This document shows positions 54,168 to 62,720 of a stretch of DNA of 64,000 bases, piece by piece. The translations under genes and the position numbers were made by a program. The first letter of the stretch is position 1, and each line of letters begins with the position of its first letter. Source of the DNA: Sorangium aterium (GTDB lineage Bacteria > Myxococcota_A > Polyangia > Polyangiales > Polyangiaceae); the NCBI RefSeq assembly GCF_028368935.1, contig NZ_JAQNDK010000002.1, positions 558,001 through 622,000 of the forward strand, in the 5' to 3' direction. The notes below the pieces were generated by a model. The model saw nothing but the letters and a program-made list of their open reading frames with translations. It was not told where the DNA came from and made no database searches.

Positions 54168-57100
54168 ATGGTCGCCGCCATGCTCGTCCGCAGCGCTCTC
54201 CCCTGGGTTCAACGCGGCTCGCGGCGCGACGCGCGCCGCCCGACCGGCCCCGCGCTCGGGCGCCGCGCGCCGGCGCTGCTCGGCGCCGCCCTCGCCCTCT
54301 CGCTCGGGTGCTCCGGCGCGGCGCCGGCCCCCGTCGCGCGCGCGCCGCGGGTCGTGAAGACGCCGCCCGCGCAGCCGAAGGCGCCGGAAGGGCCGCCGCT
54401 CCTGCCGGCCCGGGTGATCGCGGAGCTCGACGACGAGGACACGACGTCCTACTTCGCCCGGCGCGGCGACGAGGCGCTGCTGCTCTACGCCGCGGGCGGG
54501 CGCTGGAGGACGCGCGCCCTCGGCGCGGACGGCGCGCCGCGCGGGGATGCCGTCGACGCGGGGCCGGTCGCCGCCGACGTGCCCGTCGCCGCGCTGCGCG
54601 CCACGCCGCAGGGCTACCTCGCCGCCTGGATCGAGCAGATCGACGGGAGCCGCGCGGTGCGCGTGCTCGCGCTCGACCCCGCCGGCAAGCCGAGCGCCCC
54701 GGCGAGCCTCGTCGCGCAGACGGCCGAGGAGATCTCGTGGCTCGACGTGCTCCCGAACGCGCAGGGCGCGCTCGTGCTGTGGGAGATGCCGCGCGAGGCC
54801 CAGGGCGATGCGGCCCGCGCCGATGTCGCCCACTCCGATGTCGACCGCGTCGATGTGGTCATGACGGTCGTGGCGCAGGGCAAGGGCGCCGCGATCAAGC
54901 CGACGGCGCCCGCGTCGGTCGCGCGCGAGGTGCTCGGGTGGCACGCGGTCGCCACCGAGCGGGGCGCGGCGGTGGCCCTCGTGCTCCCGCCGGCCGCGCC
55001 GCGCGGCCGGGGCGAGGGCAAGCCCGCGCGCAAGGCGGCGGCGGAGGACGCCGCAGAGGACGCGAAGCTCGGACCCGTCGCGCTCGTGGAGATCGATGCG
55101 GCCGGGAAGGTGTCGCCGCCGGTGGTCGTCAGCCCCGAGCCGACCGCGCAGATCGATGTCGAGATCGCCTTCGTCGGTGGGCGTTACCTGCTCACCTGGA
55201 CCGACGAGCGGGACATCGACAGCGCCGTCTACCTCGCGGCGGTCGAGCCGGGCGGCAAGGTGGCGGTGGCGCCGCGGCAGGCGACGCCGCCGTCCGGCGA
55301 GCAGGCGCTGGTGTCGCTCGTCGCTCCCTCCCAGAGCGGAGGCGGACGGGCGCTGCTCGCGTGGGAGGACCTGCTGCGCGCCCGCGGCGGCGACGTCGGG
55401 GGCGCAGGGGCGCGCGGGCCGGGGCGCCTCATCCACCTCGCGTCGGTCGGCCCGGACGGGACGCTCGGCGCGGAGCGGGCGGCGCTCGTCTTCAGCGCGA
55501 GCGGGCCGCCCGACCTCGCGGCCGACGGCGACGGCTTCGCCGCGGTGACGCTCGCGCCCGCCACGCTCAAGATGGCGCGCGACGGGGCGGTCGCGCCGCC
55601 GGTCTGGCCGATGTTCGTGCGCTTCGGCCCGGATCTCTCGGTGCGGGCGGCAGAGCCGGTGCGCGCCGCGCCGTTCGCGGCGACGGACGGCGTGCCGTAC
55701 CTCGTGCGCGGGCTGACGTGCCACGCGGGCGCGTGCGCGACGCTGGCGAGCGCCGCGCCCGGCCCGCAGCCTGGCGGCGCGGCGGGCGCGCGGGCGGCGC
55801 TCGCGCTGGTATCGCTCCCGGCGCGCGAGAGCGCGTGGCGCGCGCCCGCGTTCCGGGAGGACAAGGACCCGCCGCCGCGCGCGACCGCGGTGCGCGCCCT
55901 CGCCGAGGGCGACCCCATCGCCAAGGTCGCGGCGGTCGAGCTCGACGGCGGCGCGGCGCTCTCGGCGTGGGTCACGTACTTCGTCGAGGGCGCGTCGGAC
56001 GCCGCGCCCCGCGGGCAGGATGTCTCCGCGACGCTCGCGGTGCGCGCCGCGTCTCCGGGCGGCCTCGGCAAGCTGAACGTCCTCTCGCAGAAGGCGTCGT
56101 CGCTCGGCGGCGTCGCGATCGCGGCGGCGCCGCCGCTCCCGGCCGACGCGAAGGGCAAGGGCGCGGCGCAGGGCGAGAGCGTGATCGCGTGGGTCGCGCG
56201 TGAGCGGGGCGAGACGCAGGTCTACCTGACCAAGGTCGACGCGACGGGCGCGAAGGTCGCGCAGAAGAAGCTCACCACGGCGCCGCGGAAGAAGCAGGGC
56301 GGCGCCGCGAGCGAGGCGTCCGACGTGGCGATCGCCTACGACGGCGCGGGGGGCTTCATCGTCGCGTGGATCGACACGCGCGACGGCAACGCCGAGGTGT
56401 ATGCGGCGCGGGTGGACCGCGCGCTGAACCGGACGGCGCCGGACCGGCGCATCACGAACGCGCCGCTCGACGCGGCCGAGGTGCAGATCGCGGTGCGCGG
56501 CCAGGAGGCGTGGCTCGTGTGGTCGGACGCGCGCCCGGCCGGCGGAGCGGCCCCGGGCGGCGCCCCGGCGGGAGGCGGCGCGGCCGTGGGCGGCAGCGCG
56601 GCTGGCCAGGGCGGCGTGGCTGCGAGCGGCAGGGCCGGCGCGGCTGCGGGCGGCAGCGCGGCTGCGGGCGGCGGCGCGGCTGCGGGCGGCGGCGCGGCTG
56701 CGGGCGGCGCGGCTGGCCAGGGCGACGAGCCCGGCGGCGACATCTTCCTCGCGCGGCTCGACACGAAGACGCTGCAGCGGATCGGCGACGAGTCGCGCCT
56801 CCATGCGTCCTCGGAGCACTCGCGCAGCCCGGTGCTCGCGCCGCTCGAAGGCGGGCTCTTCGTCGGCTGGATCGACGAGCCGGCCGACGAGTCCGGCGGG
56901 GGCGCGGCGGCCGGCGGGCGCGCGCGGTTCGTGCGGATCGACGGCAGCGGAGCGGTGCAGGGCCCGCCCGTCGTGGTGAGCGGCCCGGACGGCGCGGCGG
57001 TGTCGTCGCTCGCGCTCGCGTGCGACAAGGTCTGCCGCGGCGTGCTCGCGTCGGCCCCGGGAGACTCGGTGGAGCTGAACGCTTTCACGCTGGCGCCCGG

Positions 57101-57266
57101 CGACGTGTCGGCGCCCTCGCTCAAGCCGCTGGCGTGGCTGACCGGCGGCGCGTCGCAGGACGTGTCGCCGGCGTTCGCGGGGCGGTCCGGCGCCTCGCTG
57201 TTCTTTGCGGACGACGCGGTGAGCGGCTCGGGGCGCGTCCGGTGGATGACGATCGCATGGCCGTGA
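54168..57266 (+). CDS. Large exported lipoprotein with propeller-like repeats
   Basis: 1,032 residues. ATG 54168 is used; 54180 is also in frame. The signal ends in the lipobox SLGC (LLGAALALSLGCSG). The mature protein contains many degenerate blades with the pattern A-W-x-(D/E)-x-R-D/G-x-x-x-V-Y-x-x-x-V (for example LLTWTDERDIDSAVYLAAV, IVAWIDTRDGNAEVYAARV), typical of surface beta-propeller proteins. Near residue 800-860 is a Gly/Ala low-complexity insert (GGSAAGG-type repeats). Its 3' end overlaps the start of the next lipoprotein gene by 10 bp, so the two are probably co-translated and may work together at the cell surface. No enzymatic residues seen. Confidence 0.8.
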   Translation: MVAAMLVRSALPWVQRGSRRDARRPTGPALGRRAPALLGAALALSLGCSGAAPAPVARAPRVVKTPPAQPKAPEGPPLLPARVIAELDDEDTTSYFARRGDEALLLYAAGGRWRTRALGADGAPRGDAVDAGPVAADVPVAALRATPQGYLAAWIEQIDGSRAVRVLALDPAGKPSAPASLVAQTAEEISWLDVLPNAQGALVLWEMPREAQGDAARADVAHSDVDRVDVVMTVVAQGKGAAIKPTAPASVAREVLGWHAVATERGAAVALVLPPAAPRGRGEGKPARKAAAEDAAEDAKLGPVALVEIDAAGKVSPPVVVSPEPTAQIDVEIAFVGGRYLLTWTDERDIDSAVYLAAVEPGGKVAVAPRQATPPSGEQALVSLVAPSQSGGGRALLAWEDLLRARGGDVGGAGARGPGRLIHLASVGPDGTLGAERAALVFSASGPPDLAADGDGFAAVTLAPATLKMARDGAVAPPVWPMFVRFGPDLSVRAAEPVRAAPFAATDGVPYLVRGLTCHAGACATLASAAPGPQPGGAAGARAALALVSLPARESAWRAPAFREDKDPPPRATAVRALAEGDPIAKVAAVELDGGAALSAWVTYFVEGASDAAPRGQDVSATLAVRAASPGGLGKLNVLSQKASSLGGVAIAAAPPLPADAKGKGAAQGESVIAWVARERGETQVYLTKVDATGAKVAQKKLTTAPRKKQGGAASEASDVAIAYDGAGGFIVAWIDTRDGNAEVYAARVDRALNRTAPDRRITNAPLDAAEVQIAVRGQEAWLVWSDARPAGGAAPGGAPAGGGAAVGGSAAGQGGVAASGRAGAAAGGSAAAGGGAAAGGGAAAGGAAGQGDEPGGDIFLARLDTKTLQRIGDESRLHASSEHSRSPVLAPLEGGLFVGWIDEPADESGGGAAAGGRARFVRIDGSGAVQGPPVVVSGPDGAAVSSLALACDKVCRGVLASAPGDSVELNAFTLAPGDVSAPSLKPLAWLTGGASQDVSPAFAGRSGASLFFADDAVSGSGRVRWMTIAWP
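56577..56725 (+). repeat. Gly/Ala low-complexity repeats
   Basis: Irregular 15-21 bp repeats of GCGGGCGGC type encode GGSAAGQ/GGGAAAGG runs within the propeller-like lipoprotein, forming a disordered loop between two blades. Confidence 0.65.
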
Positions 57267-58861
57267 GCGGAGCAGATCGCGCTCGTCGGCGCCGCGCCGC
57301 GCCGCTGCGTGCGGGCGGGCTCCTCCTCGGGGCGCTGGCCTCCGCGCTCGGCTGCCCTGGGCCGCCGGAGGTGCCGGTCCCGCCGCCGCGCAAGCCGGCC
57401 GGCGCGGCGGCGTTGCCGGCCTGCAAGGAGAGCGGCTGCTCTCAGGCCGGGGCGCTGCTCGCGGCCGCGCGGGCGTTCAGCGACGTGCGGCACGACTACC
57501 TCCTCGACACGTCGAGCGCGATGGTGCCGGGCCGCGGGCTGTCGCGGAGCGCGGCGGGCGCGTTCTCGCCGGTCGGCCTTGCTTGCGCCCGTCCCAAGGC
57601 GGAGCCGGCAGCGCCCGCGGTGGCGGGAGCGCCCGCGGCGACGGCAGCGCCCGCGGCGCAGACGGTGGCCGCGATCACGGCGGCGCCCGCGGCCGCGTCG
57701 GCGCCGGGGGCACCCGCGCCCGCGCCGGGCGAGCGCGCAATCGACTTCCGCTACGTGGGCATCGCCGTCGACTCGGTCCTCGTCGGCGCTGACGTCGATC
57801 TGCCGGCGTACTTCAGCGCCGGAGGGACGCTCGACCGGCGCCGGCTGCGGCTGGTCGCGATGGCGCTTGTCGCGGACGAGGATCCGCAGTTCTTCGAGCC
57901 GACCGAGAGCGTGGTGCCGGCGGCGGGCGGCGGCTGCGCCTGCGGTCGCGCGACGCACTTCATCGGGGCCGTGAAGCGCGGCGCGATGGTCGCCTACGAG
58001 ACGGACGTGACGGCCGGCGAGGCGCACGGCACGGCGCTCGGCCTGTTCAAGGCCCGGATCGAGGCGGGGGACCGCCGGGTGACGATGACCTCGGTCGGGG
58101 AGCTGGCCATCGAGGGCGTCGAGGGCGCGCCGGTCGCGGGCGCGAAGGGAGGCGGGCAGGCGTTCGGCGCGCTGCGGATGGAGGTCAAGAAGGCGGTGCC
58201 GCTCGCGTACGCGATCTATCCGGTGGCGGACGTGTGCCGCTTCTCGCTCGCCGAGCCGGAGATCGCGCCGCTGCCGGTCGACCTGGGCGTGGTGCCGTAC
58301 GGCGCCGCGGGGACGGCGCAGGCGCTCATCACGAACAGGGCGCAGGTCGATGTCCGGGTGACCCACGGCGAGCGCACGGTCGAGGTGCCCGCGCATGGGA
58401 GCGCGGAGCTCACGTTCTCGTGGACGCCGGAGGGCGCGACGGCCGGCTGCGAGCGGCAGACGCGGCGGGACACGTTCGTCGTGCAGCCGAAGGACGCGTC
58501 CGCCCCGGTGGTGCCGCGCGAGCGGGCCGTCGTGGTGCCGCTCCAGGTCACGACGGGGATGCCGACCTTCTCGAAGCATGAGCCGATCGCGACCGAGACG
58601 GGGCGATCGCCGGACTACGCGCGGGCGAGCGCGGACTGGACGTGCCCGGCCGGCTACGTGGTCGAGCAGTGCGAGCCGCAGCTGGCGAGCTGCCTGTCCT
58701 CGACGGGGAGCTGCAACGCCGAGGGATACCGGCTGACGGCCGAGGCGACCGCGGACGGGCGGGGGTGCGCGTTCCGGTGCACGGGGCCGAGCTCGTCGCT
58801 GTGGGGCGACCACGGGTGCTCCTACACGGCGGCCATGGTGTGCCGGCTGGGGTGCAACTAG
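57257..58861 (+). CDS. Exported Cys-containing lipoprotein
   Basis: 534 residues from ATG 57257, overlapping the preceding gene by 10 bp. A basic N terminus and hydrophobic stretch (GGLLLGALASALGC) end in a lipobox. A disordered Ala/Pro segment (about 105-155) is followed by a mixed beta domain (residues 160-420) and a C-terminal domain with paired cysteines (WTCPAGYVVEQCEPQLASC, GCAFRCTGPSSS, CSYTAAMVCRLGC). The middle part has an immunoglobulin-like pattern (VDVRVTHGERTVEVPAHGSA). No known family. The tight overlap with the propeller-like lipoprotein suggests a surface complex. Confidence 0.75.
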   Translation: MAVSGADRARRRRAAPLRAGGLLLGALASALGCPGPPEVPVPPPRKPAGAAALPACKESGCSQAGALLAAARAFSDVRHDYLLDTSSAMVPGRGLSRSAAGAFSPVGLACARPKAEPAAPAVAGAPAATAAPAAQTVAAITAAPAAASAPGAPAPAPGERAIDFRYVGIAVDSVLVGADVDLPAYFSAGGTLDRRRLRLVAMALVADEDPQFFEPTESVVPAAGGGCACGRATHFIGAVKRGAMVAYETDVTAGEAHGTALGLFKARIEAGDRRVTMTSVGELAIEGVEGAPVAGAKGGGQAFGALRMEVKKAVPLAYAIYPVADVCRFSLAEPEIAPLPVDLGVVPYGAAGTAQALITNRAQVDVRVTHGERTVEVPAHGSAELTFSWTPEGATAGCERQTRRDTFVVQPKDASAPVVPRERAVVVPLQVTTGMPTFSKHEPIATETGRSPDYARASADWTCPAGYVVEQCEPQLASCLSSTGSCNAEGYRLTAEATADGRGCAFRCTGPSSSLWGDHGCSYTAAMVCRLGCN

Positions 58862-58988
58862 CTGGTTCCGCGTCGGCCAAGTTCCTCCGTGGCCGCGCTC
58901 GCTGGGAGGTGATGCCGCAAGGTTCCGCGTACCGAGGCGGCCCGCCCCCCTTGTAGAATGGTCCTGGTAACCTGTTGATCATCTTACC

Positions 58989-59627
58989 ATGTCTGTCCCA
59001 TCCTTCGGTCCACCCATGGGCGCTGCGGCGTCGGTGGCGCGCGCCCTCTCCTCGGCCGCGCTGACGGCTCTCGCGCTGCTCGCGTCGGGCTGCCTCCTCC
59101 TCTCGCAGCCCGATCACGAGACGCCTCCGCAGACGGCGCCGTACCTGATCGCGTCTGCGGCATCTCCCAGCCAGCTGCAGGTCGTCTACATTCATAAGGA
59201 AGACGTCTTCCTGGACTTCGGCGCTGCCGTGCTCTCCGAGGACAACAGTGTGGATGTCGAGATCGCGCTCTACCTCGATTACGGCACGCGCAATTCAGCC
59301 GGGCGGCCCTACTGGGACCGAGAATACCCGTTCGAGGCCATCGAGGCGGGCACGATGGCTGAAGGGCAGCGCCCCTTCGTGAGGCGCTGGTTCTTGGGCT
59401 CGTCCTCCGTGACGGCGGGCTGCCACACGCTCACCATGGTGGCGTCGCATGCGTTCGACGTCGACGTGTGCCCAGCAGATCCAAAGGATATGAGCTCCTT
59501 GACTTGGCAGCTCATCAAATGCGACCCGGACGACCCGAGCTGCCCGACGTCGTGCCCCGAGCTGGCTTGCGCGGCGTCCAAGTGCCCGTCATGCGCTGAC
59601 TTCAACCCTGGCGGCGAGGCGCAGTGA
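58989..59627 (+). CDS. Small exported lipoprotein
   Basis: 212 residues. The signal LTALALLASGC ends in a canonical lipobox (Cys35). The mature part is beta-rich with an Ig-like pattern (LQVVYIHKEDVFLDFGAA, VDVEIALYLDYG) and ends in a Cys-rich tail (CDPDDPSCPTSCPELACAA and CPSCADF). Similar short lipoproteins with Cys tails are common in myxobacteria. 127 bp separate it from the preceding lipoprotein on the same strand. Codon use and GC are slightly lower than in the neighbours. No function assigned. Confidence 0.75.
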   Translation: MSVPSFGPPMGAAASVARALSSAALTALALLASGCLLLSQPDHETPPQTAPYLIASAASPSQLQVVYIHKEDVFLDFGAAVLSEDNSVDVEIALYLDYGTRNSAGRPYWDREYPFEAIEAGTMAEGQRPFVRRWFLGSSSVTAGCHTLTMVASHAFDVDVCPADPKDMSSLTWQLIKCDPDDPSCPTSCPELACAASKCPSCADFNPGGEAQ

Positions 59628-59651
59628 CTGGCCGGACAGGGGATCGAGCGA

Positions 59652-59882
59652 TCACTCCATCCGCACCTTCGCCACGTTCAGCGTGCCGTTGGTTTCGTTG
59701 CACACGATATCCGAGCCGAACTGCCCGTCGGCGTTGCCGACGCGAACGTCCTTGATCGTGGCGCCGGTGCACCAGCCGTCGAGGTCGCCGCGCCACTCGG
59801 CGGTCAAGAACTGGCCGGTGGCGTCCGAGAGATCGATCTCGGTCGTTCCCGACACGCCCAGCGGGAGACGAGTGCGACTCAT
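59652..59882 (-). CDS. Small protein or gene remnant next to 43-bp array
   Basis: 76 residues. The C-terminal 65 residues (TTEIDLSDATGQFLTAEW, DLDGWCTGATIKDVRVGN) look like an authentic beta-rich secreted domain and could be the last part of a larger protein. The start ATG and first eight codons (MSRTRLPL) lie inside copy 1 of the 43-bp repeat, and every well-conserved repeat copy carries the same ATG and codons. There is no ribosome binding site (AAAAAG only). It is therefore either a remnant whose original 5' end was replaced by the repeat or a small gene with a multiplied start. I favour a remnant. Confidence 0.4.
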   Translation of the reverse strand: MSRTRLPLGVSGTTEIDLSDATGQFLTAEWRGDLDGWCTGATIKDVRVGNADGQFGSDIVCNETNGTLNVAKVRME

Positions 59883-60115
59883 CTTTTTGTGGAGGCACGT
59901 CCAGCGGGAGACGGGTGCGACTCATCTTTTTGTGGAGGCACGTCCAGCGGGAGACGGGTGCGACTCATCTTTTTGTGGAGGCACGTCCAGCGGGAGACGG
60001 GTGCGACCCGTTTTTTTGTTGGAGAGGGGCCAGCGGGAGACGGGTGCGACCGGTGTTTTGTTGGAGGGGTGCCCAGCGGGAGATGGGGGCGTCCCGTCGT
60101 TTGCTCGAGGGGCAG
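59858..60115. repeat. Six-copy 43-bp tandem repeat array
   Basis: Units start at 59858, 59901, 59944, 59987, 60030 and 60073, always 43 bp apart. Each begins with CCAGCGGGAGACGGGTGCGA (21-bp core, near identical), followed by a 22-bp half that is identical in copies 1-3 (T-rich, TCTTTTTGTGGAGGCACGT) and increasingly diverged in copies 4-6. 43 is not a multiple of 3, so no single protein frame is kept. Not a CRISPR: there are no unique spacers. Confidence 0.93.
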
Positions 60116-60390
60116 GCCTTCGCCCCGAAGGCGATCGCGCCCGTCCCGAAGAACGCGCGCAGGACCGCCAGATCCGGCGGGCGAGCATGGGTGAACCACA
60201 CCCGCGCGGGCGCGAGGTCAGCCGCACCGGCGCGGACGTGATGAAGGGCGTGCGCGAGCGCGAGCTCGTGGACGTAGCGGCCGACGCCGCGCGGGCGGCG
60301 CGGTGTGCGGAGCAGCCAGCGCGCCTCGTGCGCGTCCTCCTCGACGGTGGCCGCGAGCGCCCGGCCTTCGGTGGCGAGCGTTCGCTGCGC
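60112..60390 (-). pseudogene. AraC-type regulator remnant (sensor half)
   Basis: On the minus strand this reads as the middle of an arabinose-binding/AraC N-terminal domain: YVHELALAHALHHVRAG, then APARVWFTHARPPDLAVL and RAFFGTGAIAFGAKA, which match the conserved pattern P..V.F.H..P.....YR.FFG.PV.FGA of that family. The N-terminal start is missing upstream, where a monooxygenase remnant begins, and the frame runs into the 43-bp repeat array downstream, so the DNA-binding half is lost. A clear gene fragment, not functional. Confidence 0.7.
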
Positions 60391-60393
60391 CAT

Positions 60394-60861
60394 CTGGGCC
60401 TTCGACGACCCGAGGGAGCTGCTCGGGGCGATGGCCGACGCGCCCGACTTCTATTTCGATCGCATGATCCAGATCGACATGGACCGCTGGTCGGCAGGGC
60501 GCGTGGTGCTCCTCGGCGACGCCGGCTACTGCCCCTCGCCGGCCTCGGGGCAGGGCACGAGCCTGGCGCTGGTCGGCGCCTACGTGCTCGCCGGCGAGCT
60601 GGCCGCGAGCGGCGGCGATCACGGCGTCGCTTTCGCCCGCTACGAGGCGCGCAGATGCGCGGCTACGTGGAGCGGAACCAGAAGCTCGGCCGCAGCGCCG
60701 CCAAGCACATGACGCAGGGCCACCGGGCCTTGATCTGGCTGCAGATCCTGCTCATGCGCGCGCTGCCCCACGTGCCGTGGCGGCAGAGCATCATCCGGCA
60801 GATGCTGCGGCCGGTCCGCGACGCGGCCCAGGCCATCTCCCTGCCGGAGTACGCGGGCTGA
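60394..60861 (+). pseudogene. FAD-dependent monooxygenase remnant, frameshifted
   Basis: The C-terminal half of a TetX/PheA-type FAD monooxygenase: APDFYFDRMIQIDMDRWSAG, then the family signature RVVLLGDAGYCPSPASGQG and LALVGAYVLAGELA. Near 60640-60655 the frame shifts: FARYEARR continues in another frame as MRGYVERNQKLGRSAAKHM, so a two-base gain or one-base loss is needed. The N-terminal FAD-binding GxGxxG half is absent. Upstream lies the AraC-type remnant in the opposite direction; one deletion that removed both 5' ends of a divergent regulator/enzyme pair would explain the layout. A sequencing error could cause the frameshift but not the missing half. Confidence 0.8.
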
Positions 60862-60929
60862 CGGGAGCGCTCCCCCGGTGCTGCGTGACGGGATGGTCGG
60901 GCGCGGCCTTCACGACTACAAACCCGCGC

Positions 60930-61511
60930 ATGGCCAAGCGCGTGCACCGCCGAGAGGCAATCCAGCTCCGCGATGGGTCCCTGCGCCTCGTCGCGGTGGC
61001 CGACACCCACAGCCACCCGCACGCCGACAGCGCCCGGCGGATCGCCGCGCTCACGCCCGATCACATCGTGCATGCCGGCGACATCGGCGCGCTCACGGTC
61101 CTCGATGGGCTCCGGAGCATCGCGCCGCTCTCCGCGGTGCGCGGCAACATCGATGTCCATGCGCCTGACATCCCCGACTCCATCGCGCTCGACATCCGCG
61201 ACGGGGACGAGACGGTGCTCACAGCCCTGCTCCTCCACATCGCCCTCTACGGCGGCAAGCTCCGAGCCGAAGTGATCCGCTTGGCAGCCGAGGTGGGCGC
61301 GTCGCTGGTCCTGTGCGGGCACTCCCATGTTCCCTTCATGGGTCGCGATCGTGGCCTGACGGCGTTCAACCCGGGATCCATCGGGCCGCGCCGATTCATG
61401 CTGCCGATCGTCTTCGGCGTGGTCGAGATCGATCGCAAGCGCGTGGCGCTCCGGCACGTGGACTGCGAGACGGGGGAGACCTGGATGCCGCCGGCCGTGG
61501 GCAGGGGGTGA
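60930..61511 (+). CDS. YfcE/MJ0936-type metallophosphoesterase
   Basis: 193 residues from ATG 60930; the upstream frame to 60777 overlaps the monooxygenase remnant. All five metallophosphoesterase motifs are present: [29 protein letters not shown] and [10 protein letters not shown]. The length and the NPGS motif put it with YfcE-like phosphodiesterases that hydrolyse small phosphodiesters with two divalent metals. It is cytosolic. No ribosome binding site is obvious, and the neighbours do not suggest a pathway. Confidence 0.9.
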   Translation: MAKRVHRREAIQLRDGSLRLVAVADTHSHPHADSARRIAALTPDHIVHAGDIGALTVLDGLRSIAPLSAVRGNIDVHAPDIPDSIALDIRDGDETVLTALLLHIALYGGKLRAEVIRLAAEVGASLVLCGHSHVPFMGRDRGLTAFNPGSIGPRRFMLPIVFGVVEIDRKRVALRHVDCETGETWMPPAVGRG

Positions 61512-61627
61512 GCGGAAATTCCGTGCTGTCCGAGCTCTGCAATCCTCGGAGCGAGGAGAGGGAACCGCCCGCGCCGCGACGCCATGTCGCACAACCGAAG
61601 CGGCGGCGCTCGCACCTAACCGCTCCA

Positions 61628-62716
61628 ATGGCGACACGAGCACCTCGACAGCCGACTTCGGTCCTCCTCGGCCTCTGCACCCTCGCGGTGATCCTGGGAT
61701 CCAGCCACGCGTACAGCGGCGGCGCAGCGGGGCAGGACGCGGGGGCTTCCGTTCAGACCGGGGCTGGGCGCGCCCGCGCGCCGGCGTCTCCGCCGAGCTG
61801 CGCGGGCGGCACGCCCGGCGCCGACGACCGCTGCGGCCTCGGCCATGACGACGACTGCTGCGCCAGCCCGCTCGTGCCCGGCGGGACGTTCAACCGGCTC
61901 AACGACCCGCGGTATCCGGCGAGCGTGAGCAGCTTCCACCTCGACAAGTACATGGTCACCGTCGGGCGGTTTCGCCGCTACCTGGAAGAGACCGGCGGCC
62001 CGACGCAGGCGAGCCCGCCGCCGGCCGGCGCAGGAGCGCACCCGAAGATCCCGGACAGCGGGTGGGATCCGGCCTGGAACACGATGCTCCCGGCGACCAC
62101 GGCCGCGATGAAGCGGGCGCTCGTCTGCGATCCTTACGGCTGGCCGACGTGGACCGACGCTCCGGCCGCGAACGAGGACAAACCCATCGTGTGCGCGACA
62201 TGGCTCGAGCTGTTCGCGTTCTGCGCGTGGGACGGCGGGCGCCTGCCGACCCAGGCCGAGATGAACTACGCGGCCGCAGGCGGCGACGAGCAACGGCTGT
62301 ATCCGTGGGGCTCTTCTCCCATCACCTCCGAAGACGCAGCCTACTGCTGCCAGGGCGAAGGCTCGACGTCGCTGCCCTGCGAGGACGCGTTTCCCCCGTG
62401 GAGCCTCATCCACTGCACCACGGACGATCTCGCGCCCGTCGGCTCCTTTCCCAGGGGAGCGGGGCGCTGGGGCCAGCTCGATCTCGCCGGCGAGGCCTAC
62501 AAGGTCACGCGCGACGCCGCCGACGACGACCGCCCGCTCGTGCCGTGCGCCGATTGCTCCCGCCTGGACAACCACGCTGCCCTGCGCGTCACGCACGGCG
62601 GGAGCTTCGTCGCCGCCGGATACCGGCAGACGACGACCTACCGGGCACCCTACGAGACCAACGGACGCCACTACTATGTATCGGCGATGTGCGCGCGCGA
62701 CCTGCCAGGGCCGTGA
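61628..62716 (+). CDS. Secreted FGE/SUMF1-like protein, degenerate core
   Basis: 362 residues from ATG 61628. Signal sequence VLLGLCTLAVILGSSHAYS, then a disordered Ala/Gly linker. From about residue 75 the formylglycine-generating-enzyme fold is visible: LVPGGTFNRL, SFHLDKYMVTVGRFRRYLE, the D-G-G-R-L-P-T-x-A-E-M motif, YPWGSS, and a terminal RVTHGGSFVAAGYR...YRAPYE...MCARDLP. The usual GNVWEW motif is replaced by AGEAYKV, and only one of the two active-site Cys appears (MCAR), so it is probably a non-catalytic binding version of the domain, as in many secreted myxobacterial proteins. Convergent with the dehydrogenase downstream, only 4 bp apart. Confidence 0.85.
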   Translation: MATRAPRQPTSVLLGLCTLAVILGSSHAYSGGAAGQDAGASVQTGAGRARAPASPPSCAGGTPGADDRCGLGHDDDCCASPLVPGGTFNRLNDPRYPASVSSFHLDKYMVTVGRFRRYLEETGGPTQASPPPAGAGAHPKIPDSGWDPAWNTMLPATTAAMKRALVCDPYGWPTWTDAPAANEDKPIVCATWLELFAFCAWDGGRLPTQAEMNYAAAGGDEQRLYPWGSSPITSEDAAYCCQGEGSTSLPCEDAFPPWSLIHCTTDDLAPVGSFPRGAGRWGQLDLAGEAYKVTRDAADDDRPLVPCADCSRLDNHAALRVTHGGSFVAAGYRQTTTYRAPYETNGRHYYVSAMCARDLPGP

Positions 62717-62720
62717 GCCC

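Noticed and set aside
59858-60115. 43-bp array as a CRISPR
   Set aside because: Period is constant, the second half of the unit is identical in three copies, and there are no unique spacers or cas genes.
59683-60861. Single 392-codon plus-strand gene through array and monooxygenase end
   Set aside because: It joins repeat noise to the C-terminal fragment of the monooxygenase; the central monooxygenase motifs are in a different frame.
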